A DNA stretch of 64,000 nt. It comes from JAGWBD01 sp965197455. GTDB lineage: Bacteria; Chloroflexota; Anaerolineae; Aggregatilineales; Phototrophicaceae. The notes under the pieces were generated by a model. That model was not told the origin of the DNA and did not search any database. It saw nothing but the letters and a program-made list of their open reading frames with translations. The DNA lies in contig OZ240208.1 in assembly GCA_965197455.1 (NCBI GenBank), positions 1,798,001-1,862,000 of the forward strand. The letters run 5' to 3'. Below, one piece after another: positions 1 through 8,392 of this stretch; within the stretch, counting starts at the first letter, position 1, and every line of letters begins with the position of its first letter. A program made the translations under genes and the position numbers.

Positions 1-344
1 TAGCCATGCAACTGGTCCGGGCCGATCGAATGCATGCGCCCGATCAACGCGGGTCGGTAGCCGGCGGCGCCCATGCTGTGCGCCAGCGTGGCGACGCCGG
101 AGTTGAGCACGTGGTTGTTGGTCCAGACCTCGTTCTGCCAGGGGTGGCGGCCACTGAGCGTGGCCATGCGCGAAGGCACGCAGATCGGCGAGCAGCAGTA
201 GTTGCTGGTGAACAGCGCGCCCGCGCCTGCCAGGCGATCCAGATGCGGCGTGTGCACGTGCGGGTCGCCATAGCAGCCCGTCACCGCCGCGTTGTGTTGA
301 TCCGAATGGATGTAAAGCAGATTGGGCCGCGCCCGCTTCGACAT
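1..344 (-). CDS. Sulfatase, N-terminal part (partial)
   Basis: N-terminal 114 codons of a sulfatase or arylsulfatase; the rest lies beyond the left edge. The protein starts MSKRARPNLLYIHSDQHN, with the Asp-Gln pair (residues 15-16) where the family binds its divalent metal. The sequence CVPSR at residues 55-59 matches the sulfatase CxPSR signature, whose Cys becomes the catalytic formylglycine, and it is followed by the usual TLSGRHP. The ATG is preceded by GGAGGAG about 5 bases upstream. The family hydrolyses sulfate esters, often of sulfated polysaccharides. The substrate cannot be told from this fragment. The next gene upstream is a broken sugar-binding-protein remnant. Confidence 0.85.
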   Translation of the reverse strand, partial: MSKRARPNLLYIHSDQHNAAVTGCYGDPHVHTPHLDRLAGAGALFTSNYCCSPICVPSRMATLSGRHPWQNEVWTNNHVLNSGVATLAHSMGAAGYRPALIGRMHSIGPDQLHG

Positions 345-373
345 ACGCTCCTCCGTATTCTGGTTCAGCGTTA

Positions 374-404
374 CACCGGGCGAGAGGGTCGCTCCCGCCC
401 GGTG
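374..404 (-). terminator. Hairpin, probable terminator
   Basis: Perfect 9-bp arms CACCGGGCG (374-382) and CGCCCGGTG (396-404) around a 13-base loop, just downstream of the stop codon of the solute-binding-protein remnant on the minus strand. There is no obvious U-tract, so it could also be a transcript-stabilising hairpin. It separates that remnant from the sulfatase gene. Confidence 0.5.
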
Positions 405-412
405 CGTGGGAT

Positions 413-568
413 TTAGCCGTTGACGGCTTCTTCCAGGTCTTCCATCATCAGTTCGACGGCGTCCGCAGCCGAAATCTCTCCCGGCAGCACACGCTGGAAG
501 TTGGGCAAGACCACGTTGCGCTCCCAGCCAGGGCTGCCCGGGAAGCGTTTTGATCCGCAGTCCAGAGT
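413..568 (-). pseudogene. Remnant of an extracellular solute-binding protein C-terminus
   Basis: An open stretch of 51 codons without a start codon follows an in-frame TAA at 569-571. It ends in PGEISAADAVELMMEDLEEA and a TAA stop. That ending (a GxISA turn, then an acidic amphipathic helix) is typical of the last residues of family-1 extracellular sugar-binding proteins of ABC transporters. The rest of the gene is missing: the reading frame closes just before the dapA-like gene. I infer a 3' fragment left by a deletion or recombination. The terminator-like hairpin behind it is still intact. Confidence 0.55.
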
Positions 569-582
569 TTACAGCGTAAAGT

Positions 583-1521
583 TTAATGCCAGGCGCGCAA
601 GTCCGCCACAATCTGCCCCAGCTGTGCGGAGACCTCCGCCGGCACGCGCGGGTTGAAGGGCGCGCCGGAGCCGGCGACCACGTCGCCGAAGTTGCCCAGC
701 CGAATCGCCTCGGCCACCGCGGCGTAATTCCAGGCGCGGCCATTCACGAAGCGCAGCTGCTCCAGCGGGTCGATGAGCTCCTCGACTTCACGCGCCGCTG
801 CAAATTCGCCGCAGCGTTGCGCGTTGTTGATGGCGTCCGAGGCGCGCGCAAAGACGATGTTGATGCCGGAGGTATGGCCGCGCGCGCCCAGCTCCGCCGC
901 CGCGGTCGAGCGGTCGCCCACGCCCCAGATGATGATGCGCTCCGGCCCCGCGCCAGTGACAAAGGCGGGCACATCCGCCACATTCGTGCCGATCTTGACG
1001 CCCACCATGTGCGGCGAGTCGCGCAGCAGCCGCAGGATCTGGTCGCGGTCGCGCGGACTGCGATAGTAGTAAAGGAAGCGGGCACCGTAACGTTCACCGT
1101 AGCAGGCTGTGAATTCCAGCAACTGCTCGTACAGTCCCTCGGGGCTGAAGGTGCCACTCAGCGGCATCAGCAGGTAGACATCTGGCGGCCGTGAGAGTTG
1201 CGCCAGCTCGTCGATGAGGTCGCCGGCCAGCGCCAGCGGATTGGGCACCAGCGCGGCCATCAACAGGCCCTCGTCGCCCATCTGCTGCCCGGTGATGTCC
1301 AGCAGACGCAACTGCTCCTCTGGTCGAATATGGTTAATGAGGCTGGTGCCGGCCAGGGCAATGGTACGCGGACGACCATCCGAAAGCTGGTTGTTGCGCA
1401 TCAGATAGTCGACGTTGCGGCGATGGCCTGCGTAATCGATGCGGCCAGCATCAAAGGGAATCAGCGGGATGCTGATGACGGTGTCGAGAGCGTCCAGCAG
1501 GTCCGCGTGCGTGAAGGTCAT
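583..1521 (-). CDS. Dihydrodipicolinate synthase / N-acetylneuraminate lyase family aldolase
   Basis: A 312-residue class I aldolase of the DapA/NanA TIM-barrel superfamily. The Schiff-base lysine lies in MVGVKIGT near residue 175, and YYYRSP holds the conserved tyrosine. The usual GTTGE loop is replaced by LAGTSLINH, so this is not a standard DapA and the substrate is unknown. Such divergent members often cleave or dehydrate sugar acids. It starts 14 nt after pdhC on the same strand and is probably the last gene of the pyruvate dehydrogenase operon, which would fit a lyase that yields pyruvate. That link is inferred. Confidence 0.8.
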   Translation of the reverse strand: MTFTHADLLDALDTVISIPLIPFDAGRIDYAGHRRNVDYLMRNNQLSDGRPRTIALAGTSLINHIRPEEQLRLLDITGQQMGDEGLLMAALVPNPLALAGDLIDELAQLSRPPDVYLLMPLSGTFSPEGLYEQLLEFTACYGERYGARFLYYYRSPRDRDQILRLLRDSPHMVGVKIGTNVADVPAFVTGAGPERIIIWGVGDRSTAAAELGARGHTSGINIVFARASDAINNAQRCGEFAAAREVEELIDPLEQLRFVNGRAWNYAAVAEAIRLGNFGDVVAGSGAPFNPRVPAEVSAQLGQIVADLRAWH

Positions 1522-1535
1522 GTCTGGCTCTACGG

Positions 1536-2771
1536 TCAGGAGGCGCCCGGCCAGCCCAGCAACCCCAGGGGCTGCTCCAGGCGCTGGCGGAATGCCTGCA
1601 TAAAGGCCGCGCCCTCGGCGCCGTCGCTGACGCGATGGTCGATGCTAATGGTCGCGCTCATGCGCTCGCCCACGGCCAGGCGGCCATCTTCCGTGACCAC
1701 CGGCGTTTTCGTCGCCGCGCCGAAGGCCAGCACGCCCGCTTCCGGCGGGTTGATGACCGCGGCGAAGTGCGCGACGCCCCAGGCGCCCAGGTTGCTGGTC
1801 GAAAAGGTGGCGCCGGTCAAATCACTCAACTTCACTCGGCCCTCGCGTGCGCGCAGCGCCATGGCGCGGTTGTTGGCGGCCATCTCGTCCAGCGGCGTTT
1901 TGTCCGCGTCCTGGGCCACCACATACATCAACCCGCCGCCGGTCAGCGCCACCGCGATGCCGACATTGATGCGCCCGTAGCGCACGATGCGGTCGCCGTA
2001 CCAGTGCGAGTTGAGGTTGGGGAAGTCGCGCAGGGTCAGCGCCGTCGCCTTGACGACCAGGTCGTTGACCGTGACGCGCGTGCCGCCCTCGGGCAGGCTG
2101 GCGTTCAGCTGGCGCCGGAAAGCCTGCAGCGGCGCGGCGTCAATTTCCATCGTGATGTAGAAGTGCGGGATGGTCTGCTGGCTCTCGATGGTGGTGGCGG
2201 CGATGCGCCGGCGCATGCTGTCGGGCTTGATGTGTTCCACGTCCTCGCCGACGGGCGGCGGCGTACGCTGCGGCATGGCCAGCGCTGAGGTAGCCGTCGG
2301 CTTCGGCGCGGGCGCTGCTTCGCGATAGTTCTCGACGTCCGCGCGCACGATGCGTCCGCCCGGGCCGCTGCCACTCAGCCGCGCCAGGTCGATGCCGCGT
2401 TCGCGCGCCAGTCGCCGGGCGACCGGCGAGATGCGCTCGCGCCCTTCCGGCAGTTCTTCAGTGACGGGCGTTGCGTCGGCAGCCGAGCCATTGCTCGCCG
2501 GCGCTTCTGCCGGGCTGACAGCCTCCGCGCCCACGCTGGCACCAGCTTCCCCCGCTTCACCCAGATGACCAAGGACGTCGCCCTCGCTGATGCTGTCGCC
2601 AACCTCCGCGCTGCGCGCCAGCAGCACGCCCGCAGCTGGCGCCTCAATCTCCAGCGTGGCCTTGTCCGCGTCCATTTCGGCGATGACCTCGCCGCCGCTC
2701 ACCGACTCGCCCACTTCCACAAGCCAGTTGAGCAGGGTGCCATCCATGGTGGCGATGATTTCCTGGGCCAT
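1536..2771 (-). CDS. pdhC: Dihydrolipoamide acetyltransferase (E2) of pyruvate dehydrogenase-type complex
   Basis: A 411-residue E2 acyltransferase core. Domain order: an N-terminal lipoyl domain with the lipoyl-lysine in DADKAT (K37); an Ala/Pro-rich linker; a peripheral-subunit-binding domain (ISPVARRLARERGIDLARL, then GSGPGGRI) around residues 113-147; and a catalytic domain ending with the active-site motif DHRVSDGA. It moves acetyl groups from E1 to CoA. The start codon overlaps the pdhB stop by one base (TGATG), which indicates translational coupling. No E3 (lipoamide dehydrogenase) gene is in the window. A branched-chain 2-oxoacid specificity is possible; pyruvate is the default reading. 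Confidence 0.93.
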   Translation of the reverse strand: MAQEIIATMDGTLLNWLVEVGESVSGGEVIAEMDADKATLEIEAPAAGVLLARSAEVGDSISEGDVLGHLGEAGEAGASVGAEAVSPAEAPASNGSAADATPVTEELPEGRERISPVARRLARERGIDLARLSGSGPGGRIVRADVENYREAAPAPKPTATSALAMPQRTPPPVGEDVEHIKPDSMRRRIAATTIESQQTIPHFYITMEIDAAPLQAFRRQLNASLPEGGTRVTVNDLVVKATALTLRDFPNLNSHWYGDRIVRYGRINVGIAVALTGGGLMYVVAQDADKTPLDEMAANNRAMALRAREGRVKLSDLTGATFSTSNLGAWGVAHFAAVINPPEAGVLAFGAATKTPVVTEDGRLAVGERMSATISIDHRVSDGAEGAAFMQAFRQRLEQPLGLLGWPGAS

Positions 2772-3751
2772 CAGACGATCTCCTTCACTGCCGCGACGAC
2801 CTTGTCGGCGTCCGGCAGGGCCATCAGCTCAATCTCGCGCGAGTAGGGCAAGGGCACATCCATGGCCGAGACGCGCTTGACCGGCGCGTCCATGTAGTCG
2901 AACATGTCCTCCTGGATGCGCGCTGCAATCTCGCTGCCAAAACTGTACATGGGCAGCGACTCCTCGACGATCACGCAGCGGTTGGTCTTGCGGAAGCTCT
3001 GGTACACCAGCTCCATGTCCAGCGGCCGCAGCCAGCGCATGTCAACCACCTCGCAGTCCACCCCTTCGCGCTCCAGCCGCCGCGCCGCCAGCAGCGCCCA
3101 CTCCACGCCGCGCGCCCAGGCCACCAGGGTCACGTCGGCGCCCTCGCGGCGGATGGCGCCCACCCCCACCGGCACCAGGTAGTCCTCGTCATCGGGCACC
3201 GGGCCAGGCCGGGAGTAGAGCGCGATGCTCTCGCTGAAGAGCACCGGGTTCTCGTCGCGAATGGCGGTCTTGAGCATGCCGTAGGCGTCGCCGGGCGTGG
3301 CCGGGGCCGCGACATACAGGCCGGGGAAGTGCGCAAAGATTGGTTCCGGCGCGTGCGAGTGTGTGGCCGTGGCCTGGTCGCCCCAGCCACTGGCCGCGCG
3401 AATCACCAGCGGCACCGTGAACTGGCCATCGAACATGTAACGTATTTTGGCCGCATGGTTGACGATGGCATCCAGCGCCAGAAAGGCGAAGTTGATGGTC
3501 ATCATCTCCGCGACCGGGCGCAGGCCAGCCATGGCCGCGCCAACCGCCGCGCCGCAGATCGCCATTTCAGAGATGGGCGTGTCGCGCACCCGTCTGGCGC
3601 CGAATTCCTCGTAGAGGCCGCGCGTGACGCGATGCGTGCCCTGCCACTTGCCCACTTCCTCACCCATCACGAAGACGCGCTCGTCGCGGATCATTTCCTC
3701 GCGCAAGGCCTTGCGCAAGGCCTCGCGCATCGGCTGGTTTCTGGCTGCCAT
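2771..3751 (-). CDS. pdhB: Pyruvate/2-oxoacid dehydrogenase E1 component, beta subunit
   Basis: A 326-residue transketolase-type subunit of the two-subunit E1. The N-terminus (REALRKALREEM, then RVFVMGEEVGKWQGTHRVT) and the later TPISEMAICGAAVGAAMAG are typical of PdhB-type proteins, as is the C-terminal domain with VIVEESLPMYSFGSEIAARI. With the alpha subunit it decarboxylates a 2-oxoacid using thiamine diphosphate and reductively acylates the lipoyl group of E2. It lies 3 nt after pdhA and overlaps pdhC, so the three subunits should be made together. Confidence 0.94.
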   Translation of the reverse strand: MAARNQPMREALRKALREEMIRDERVFVMGEEVGKWQGTHRVTRGLYEEFGARRVRDTPISEMAICGAAVGAAMAGLRPVAEMMTINFAFLALDAIVNHAAKIRYMFDGQFTVPLVIRAASGWGDQATATHSHAPEPIFAHFPGLYVAAPATPGDAYGMLKTAIRDENPVLFSESIALYSRPGPVPDDEDYLVPVGVGAIRREGADVTLVAWARGVEWALLAARRLEREGVDCEVVDMRWLRPLDMELVYQSFRKTNRCVIVEESLPMYSFGSEIAARIQEDMFDYMDAPVKRVSAMDVPLPYSREIELMALPDADKVVAAVKEIV

Positions 3752-3754
3752 GCC

Positions 3755-4753
3755 CTACTCCACGTAGACGTTGCGGACGAGGTCGGCGGCGTCGGGCAGC
3801 GGGCTGTCCTCCGCAAATTGCACCGCGGCCGCCACCTGGTCGCGCGCCGCCTGTTCCAGCGCGCGCATGATGGGCTGGCTGTCCGCCTGCGCCTGCTCCA
3901 GGCGGGCGCCGAGCAGCGTAATCGGGTCGCGCTCACGCTTCCATTCGTCGAGCTCTTCCTTCAGCCGTTCGTTGTACTGGCGGTCGGAGACGCCATGTCC
4001 GCGGTAACGATAGGTGATGGCCTCGACGAGCACGGGCCCTTCGCTGCGCGCATGCGCCACCGCCGCCGTCAGGGCCTCGTTCACGGCCACGACGTCCTGG
4101 CCATCAACCCGGCCGCCGTCCAGCATGCCGTAGGCCCCGGCGCGTTTGTGCAAATGTGGCTGGCCGGAGGCTTCCTCAATGCGCGTGCCCATGCCGTAGA
4201 GATTATTCTCGATCAACCAGACGACCGGCAACTGCCATACGGCAGACAGGTTGAGCGACTCATGGAAGTAGCCGTTGTTGGTCGCGCCGTCGCCCACGAA
4301 GGAGAGCACCACCTCGTCGCGGCCACTGTACTGCGCCTCCAGCGCGATGCCCGCCGCCAGTGGCAAATGTCCGCCGACGATGGCGAAGCCGCCCCAGAAA
4401 TTGTGGTCGCGGCTGGCCAGATGCATCGAGCCGCCCTTGCCGCCGCTGACGCCCGTGCGCTTGCCCATCATCTCCGCCATCAGCGGTGCGGGATCAACGC
4501 CGCGCACCAGCGCAATGCCGTGGTCGCGATAGGCAGTGATGGCGTGATCGCTTTTTTCGATGGCAGCCAGCGCGCCTACGCCCACGGCTTCGTGGCCGCT
4601 GTAGAGATGCAGGTAGACGCCGGTGATGCGTTTCTGCTGGTAAAGTTCGTAACAGGCTTCCTCAAACTCGCGAATCAACACCATCTGCTGGTACCAGTCC
4701 AGCAAGGTCTCAATGTCGGGAAGCGCTGCACCGTTCGCGTTTGCGTTTGCCAT
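3755..4753 (-). CDS. pdhA: Pyruvate/2-oxoacid dehydrogenase E1 component, alpha subunit
   Basis: A 332-residue subunit holding the thiamine diphosphate site. The TPP motif is GDGATNNGYFHE, followed by a typical ENNLYGMGT. The conserved phosphorylatable loop region RYRGHGVSDRQYN is present. The N-terminus carries a short Ala/Asn-rich leader (MANANANGAALPD). The start is supported by a GGAG sequence upstream. First gene of the pdhA-pdhB-pdhC-dapA-like operon. A TTGACC-17-TACACT promoter lies about 90 bases upstream. Confidence 0.94.
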   Translation of the reverse strand: MANANANGAALPDIETLLDWYQQMVLIREFEEACYELYQQKRITGVYLHLYSGHEAVGVGALAAIEKSDHAITAYRDHGIALVRGVDPAPLMAEMMGKRTGVSGGKGGSMHLASRDHNFWGGFAIVGGHLPLAAGIALEAQYSGRDEVVLSFVGDGATNNGYFHESLNLSAVWQLPVVWLIENNLYGMGTRIEEASGQPHLHKRAGAYGMLDGGRVDGQDVVAVNEALTAAVAHARSEGPVLVEAITYRYRGHGVSDRQYNERLKEELDEWKRERDPITLLGARLEQAQADSQPIMRALEQAARDQVAAAVQFAEDSPLPDAADLVRNVYVE

Positions 4754-4816
4754 TTCAGTCTCCGCCGTACACGTCGGGAGCGCAGCGTTGTCCTGCCATA
4801 CACGTGCACCCGGGGA

Positions 4817-4830
4817 GCCCTGGCCAGGGC
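4817..4830. promoter_or_regulatory. 14-bp perfect palindrome in the pdh leader
   Basis: GCCCTGGCCAGGGC is a perfect palindrome just downstream of the predicted pdh transcription start. The position fits a repressor operator or a small RNA hairpin. Nothing in the sequence names a regulator. Confidence 0.35.
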
Positions 4831-4843
4831 CTCAGCCGCGCCC

Positions 4844-4872
4844 AGTGTAACGGAAGCCCGCACTGCGGTCAA
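4844..4872 (-). promoter_or_regulatory. Promoter of the pdhABC operon
   Basis: On the minus strand, -35 TTGACC (4872-4867), a 17-bp spacer and -10 TACACT (4849-4844). This is a near-consensus housekeeping promoter, placing the transcript start near 4837 and leaving a leader of about 84 nt before pdhA. Confidence 0.7.
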
Positions 4873-4888
4873 TCATGCGCCGCCTGAC

Positions 4889-4917
4889 TTTACGCGCTGT
4901 GCCCGGCTGTCTAAAAT
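4889..4917 (+). promoter_or_regulatory. Promoter of the FAD oxidoreductase, apparently leaderless
   Basis: -35 TTTACG (4889-4894), 17-bp spacer, -10 TAAAAT (4912-4917). Only seven bases separate the -10 box from the ATG at 4925, so transcription should start at or next to the start codon. It lies back to back with the pdh promoter, 17 bp away. Confidence 0.6.
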
Positions 4918-4924
4918 AGGCGCC

Positions 4925-6238
4925 ATGACCCCATTTTCCGGCGGAGAATCGGCTCCACGCACAGCTGACGTCATCATCATCGGCGGCGGGCCGGCGGGCA
5001 CGGCGGCGGCCTGGGCCCTGGGCCGCGCAGAACCAGGCTTGCGCATCCTGCTGCTGGAGCGCGCCGGTCAACTGGGCGCCGGCGCCAGCAACGCCTCGCT
5101 CGAGAACTACCGAACTGCCTGGCCCGCAGCCTGCCTGATGCGGCTGATGACCCGCAGCCTCGAAATCTTCGAAAACGCCGACGAGCTGGTCGCGCCCGGC
5201 GCGCGCAATGCGCTCGGCATGCACCAGCCTGGCTACCTCTATGTGGGCTTTACGGAGCGTGACGCAGAAAACCTGCGCGCGGACGTCGACCATTTGCACA
5301 GCCTCGGCCTGAAGCACATCGAATGGCTGGACGAGGGGGCCGTGGCGCAGCGCTTCCCCTGGGTGGGGCCGAAGGTGCGCGCCGCCAAGTTCGACCCGCG
5401 CGCCGGGTGGCTGGATTCGCACGCGATGATTCAGGCCTTCGCGCGCGGCACCCCGCAACTGGAGGTGCTGTTCGACTGCGCCGGGGTGCAGATCGCAACG
5501 GAGGGCGGACGGGTGCGTGGCGTGCGTTACGCCGGTGGACGCATTGATGCGCCGCGCGTTGTCATCGCCGCCGGTGCCTGGTCGCGCGCGCTGGGGCGCA
5601 CAGCCGGCATCGAAATCCCCATTCACCTCACCCCGCGTCAGAGCTTCACCACGCCCTGGCGCCACGAGGCCTTCCCCGTCGATGCGCCCCTGCTCATCAG
5701 CGCCGCGCCCTTCGCCCATGTGCGCCCGGAAGCGCAGCATGGCGCGCTCTTCGGCTTTGAGTATCGCTGGAATTCACGCCAGCTCTTTCCTGACGAGCCG
5801 GCGCACGAGCAACTGGTCGATCCCGTGCCACCCATGCGCTGCCGCGACCCGCGCTTCCCGTCAGTGACCTTGCTGCTGCTGGCGCGGCAGTTCGGCCACC
5901 GCCCGGGCGAAGGCTTCGCCAGTCCGCGCTACCTGCGCGGCGTGGACCACCGCGTCGGCTACTACGTGTCGCGCGACGCCAGCAACGCCTGGCACGAGGA
6001 AGATGGCGTGCGTCGGCCCGTCGCCAGCCAGCGCGCCATCATCGACGCCTGGCCGGAACTGGAGGGCCTGGTGGTCTCGGTGGCGCATGTCGGCCACGGC
6101 ATCATGTCCGCGCCGGCCGGCGGCGAGCTGGCCGCCGCGCATGTGCTGGGCCGCGAACTGCCCTGCCCCGAGTTTGCCGAATTGGGTCTGGGGGTGAACC
6201 ACGTCGAGCATGACGGCGGCGGCCTCACTGCGGAGTAG
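4925..6238 (+). CDS. FAD-dependent D-amino-acid oxidase-type oxidoreductase
   Basis: A 437-residue DAO-superfamily flavoprotein. The Rossmann FAD motif is DVIIIGGGPAGTAAAWAL (from about residue 18). The C-terminal FAD-contact region reads VAHVGHGIMSAPAGGELAA, as in glycine, sarcosine and D-amino acid oxidases. It should oxidise a secondary amine or amino acid to an imine; the substrate is unknown. The ATG at 4925 is chosen because it directly precedes the FAD motif and lies just after a promoter. The much longer open frame upstream runs antisense through pdhA and pdhB. It converges with the thioredoxin-propeller gene, 26 nt away. Confidence 0.85.
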   Translation: MTPFSGGESAPRTADVIIIGGGPAGTAAAWALGRAEPGLRILLLERAGQLGAGASNASLENYRTAWPAACLMRLMTRSLEIFENADELVAPGARNALGMHQPGYLYVGFTERDAENLRADVDHLHSLGLKHIEWLDEGAVAQRFPWVGPKVRAAKFDPRAGWLDSHAMIQAFARGTPQLEVLFDCAGVQIATEGGRVRGVRYAGGRIDAPRVVIAAGAWSRALGRTAGIEIPIHLTPRQSFTTPWRHEAFPVDAPLLISAAPFAHVRPEAQHGALFGFEYRWNSRQLFPDEPAHEQLVDPVPPMRCRDPRFPSVTLLLLARQFGHRPGEGFASPRYLRGVDHRVGYYVSRDASNAWHEEDGVRRPVASQRAIIDAWPELEGLVVSVAHVGHGIMSAPAGGELAAAHVLGRELPCPEFAELGLGVNHVEHDGGGLTAE

Positions 6239-6264
6239 CCGCCGCCGTCTGCGTAACTTTCTGG

Positions 6265-8316
6265 TTACAGCCCGCCGCTGACGATCTGCGGCGGCACGAT
6301 GTCATGGTTCAGCAGGATGCTGCTGTCGCCTGCGCCCGCCGCCACCATCAGCGGCGCCTCCAGCGTCACACGCTCGATGAAGCACAGGCTGTCGCGGATC
6401 GCCTCGCAGTAGTAGATCGTGAGCTCGCCGCGCAGCAGGTCCGCGCCTGGCTGTAGCGTGACCGGCACCTGCAGCGGCAGCTCCGGCGCCAGCAGACTTT
6501 GCTTCGTGTTCGCTGCATCAATCAACACGGCTTCGCCGGTGCTGCTCCACTCGCTGCTGAAGGGCGCCAGGCCGTTGAGCTTGTAGCCTGCCGGCAAAAC
6601 GATGTTGAGCATGATATCGCCCGCGCCGGGCGCCAGGCTCTGCTCCGGCAGCTGCAGCAGCAGACCGGCAGCGGCGTTGCCGGCCACCACGATCGGGCGC
6701 TCGGCAATCTGCAGCCGCTCCGGGTTGGGGAAGTTCAGCGTGCTGACCGCGCCGCTCGCCAGCTCGATGATGCGGATGCTGTGGTTGTTGGTGTCGGCCA
6801 CATAGAGTTTGCCGTCCGCGAAACTGAGTCCGCCCGGCTCGTCGAAGGCGGCCAGGCTGGCATCCCCGTCGCGGTAGCCGCCCGTCCCGCCCAGACCGAA
6901 GCGGTTGCCGAGCATCGTGTCCTGCAGGTCAAGGTGGCGGATGCGGCTGTTGTAGGTGTCGGCCACGTAGAGGCCACCCGCGCCATCGCCAGTCACGCCC
7001 AGCGCGTGTTGCAGCCGCGAGGTACCCACCATGCCTTCCACGTCGCCATAGATGAACAGGTTGTTGTCGCGCGGTCCGGCCAGGGTGCGCACCTCACCCC
7101 TGAGCGTATCCGCCACGCGGATGCTGCTCGATTCGCTGTCAGCGAAGTACAGCTGGCCGTTCTCGTAGTGCAGGCCGCTGGGCTGCGCCAGTTGCGCGTC
7201 GGCGAAGGCGCCGTCCAGCAAGCCCTCGCGGCCGCTGCCGACCAGCGGCGCCACCCGGCCCGCGTTCAGTTCCAGCGACCAAATCTGGTGCCGGCCCGCC
7301 ATCGCGATGTAGAGCGTGCCGGCCGAGCCCGCCTCGACGTCCCAGGGGCTGGCGAGCGCCGTGCTGGCCACCGGCCCACCCACCCGGACGCGCGACTGGG
7401 CGCCGGTGCCGGCGGCGCTGCTGACGCTGCCCGCTGCCAGATCCAGTGCGCGGATGCTGTGATTGTTGACGTCGGCGACGTAAAGCACCTCGTCCACCAG
7501 CGTCATGCCCTGCGGCTTGTTGAAGCGCGCCTCCGCGAAGTCGCCGTTCAGCAGGCCACGCTCGCCGCTGCCAATGACTTCCAGCACCTCGTAACTCGCC
7601 AGGTCGGCGATGACGATGCGGTTGTTGTTGCTGTCGCTGATGAAGAGGCGTCCGCCCTCCGCGTCGGCCAGCACCTTGCCCGGGAAGGCCAGCGCCGTGG
7701 CCGCCTGCCGGTCCGCTTCCAGCGCCAGCGTCAGGGGTTCACGGTCGAGTTCGCCGGTGCTGTCAAAATACTGGACCATGCCGTCGAGCACGTTGACGAA
7801 GGCCTCGTAGGGGATTTCGCCAGGTTGCACGGCGAGGATGTTGCCGCGCGGATCGATGACGGCGAAGGTCGGCCAGGCGTTCACGCCAAACTGGCGCCAT
7901 TGACCCCAGACGGCGAATTCATGGTCGTTGATGACCGGGTGATGCAGCTCGTAACGCTGCACAATCTGGCGGATGTTCTCCGTCTCGCCCTCGTTTTCAA
8001 ACTTGGCCGAGTGCACGCCGATGACGACCAGCGCGTCGCCGTATTTCTGCTCTAGCCGCTCCAGCACCGGAATCATGTGGATGCAATTGATGCAGCCGTA
8101 GGTCCAGAAGTCGAGCACGACGATCTTGCCGCGCAGGTCCGACCAGTTCAGCGGCGCGGGCACGTTCACCCAGTCCAGCCCGTAGGGAAAGGTTGGAGCT
8201 GGAAATTCCTCCCTGCCAACATACCGGGTCAGGCCAGGTTCCTGGGCCAGCGACCCTGTGGCGCCGGTCACCAGCGTGACCAGCAACAATAGCCAAAGCC
8301 ATTTTCGCATGTACAT
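6265..8316 (-). CDS. Secreted thioredoxin-like protein with NHL-repeat beta-propeller (NHLRC2-like)
   Basis: 683 residues. A signal peptide (about residues 1-24) precedes a TlpA/thioredoxin fold with the redox motif WTYGCINCIH (Cys-x-x-Cys), then an NHL-repeat propeller with many blades of the type VADTYNSRIRHLDL. A C-terminal beta domain of about 120 residues contains two further cysteines. The domain order matches animal NHLRC2 and its bacterial relatives. The function is not established; an extracytoplasmic redox or binding role is inferred. GGGGAGG lies 7 nt before the first ATG, which supports the MYMRK start over the ATG two codons later. Confidence 0.88.
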   Translation of the reverse strand: MYMRKWLWLLLLVTLVTGATGSLAQEPGLTRYVGREEFPAPTFPYGLDWVNVPAPLNWSDLRGKIVVLDFWTYGCINCIHMIPVLERLEQKYGDALVVIGVHSAKFENEGETENIRQIVQRYELHHPVINDHEFAVWGQWRQFGVNAWPTFAVIDPRGNILAVQPGEIPYEAFVNVLDGMVQYFDSTGELDREPLTLALEADRQAATALAFPGKVLADAEGGRLFISDSNNNRIVIADLASYEVLEVIGSGERGLLNGDFAEARFNKPQGMTLVDEVLYVADVNNHSIRALDLAAGSVSSAAGTGAQSRVRVGGPVASTALASPWDVEAGSAGTLYIAMAGRHQIWSLELNAGRVAPLVGSGREGLLDGAFADAQLAQPSGLHYENGQLYFADSESSSIRVADTLRGEVRTLAGPRDNNLFIYGDVEGMVGTSRLQHALGVTGDGAGGLYVADTYNSRIRHLDLQDTMLGNRFGLGGTGGYRDGDASLAAFDEPGGLSFADGKLYVADTNNHSIRIIELASGAVSTLNFPNPERLQIAERPIVVAGNAAAGLLLQLPEQSLAPGAGDIMLNIVLPAGYKLNGLAPFSSEWSSTGEAVLIDAANTKQSLLAPELPLQVPVTLQPGADLLRGELTIYYCEAIRDSLCFIERVTLEAPLMVAAGAGDSSILLNHDIVPPQIVSGGL

Positions 8317-8392
8317 GATTTTTCCTCCCCGCTCAGGGAACTGTCTGCGTGCGTAGTATGGCCGCTGGATGTGAACAAAGGCTTACGCGCAC

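Noticed and set aside
3329..4924. Long plus-strand open frame extending the FAD oxidoreductase by 532 codons
   Set aside because: It runs antisense through pdhA and pdhB, lacks recognisable domains, and a promoter plus the conserved FAD motif fix the start at 4925.
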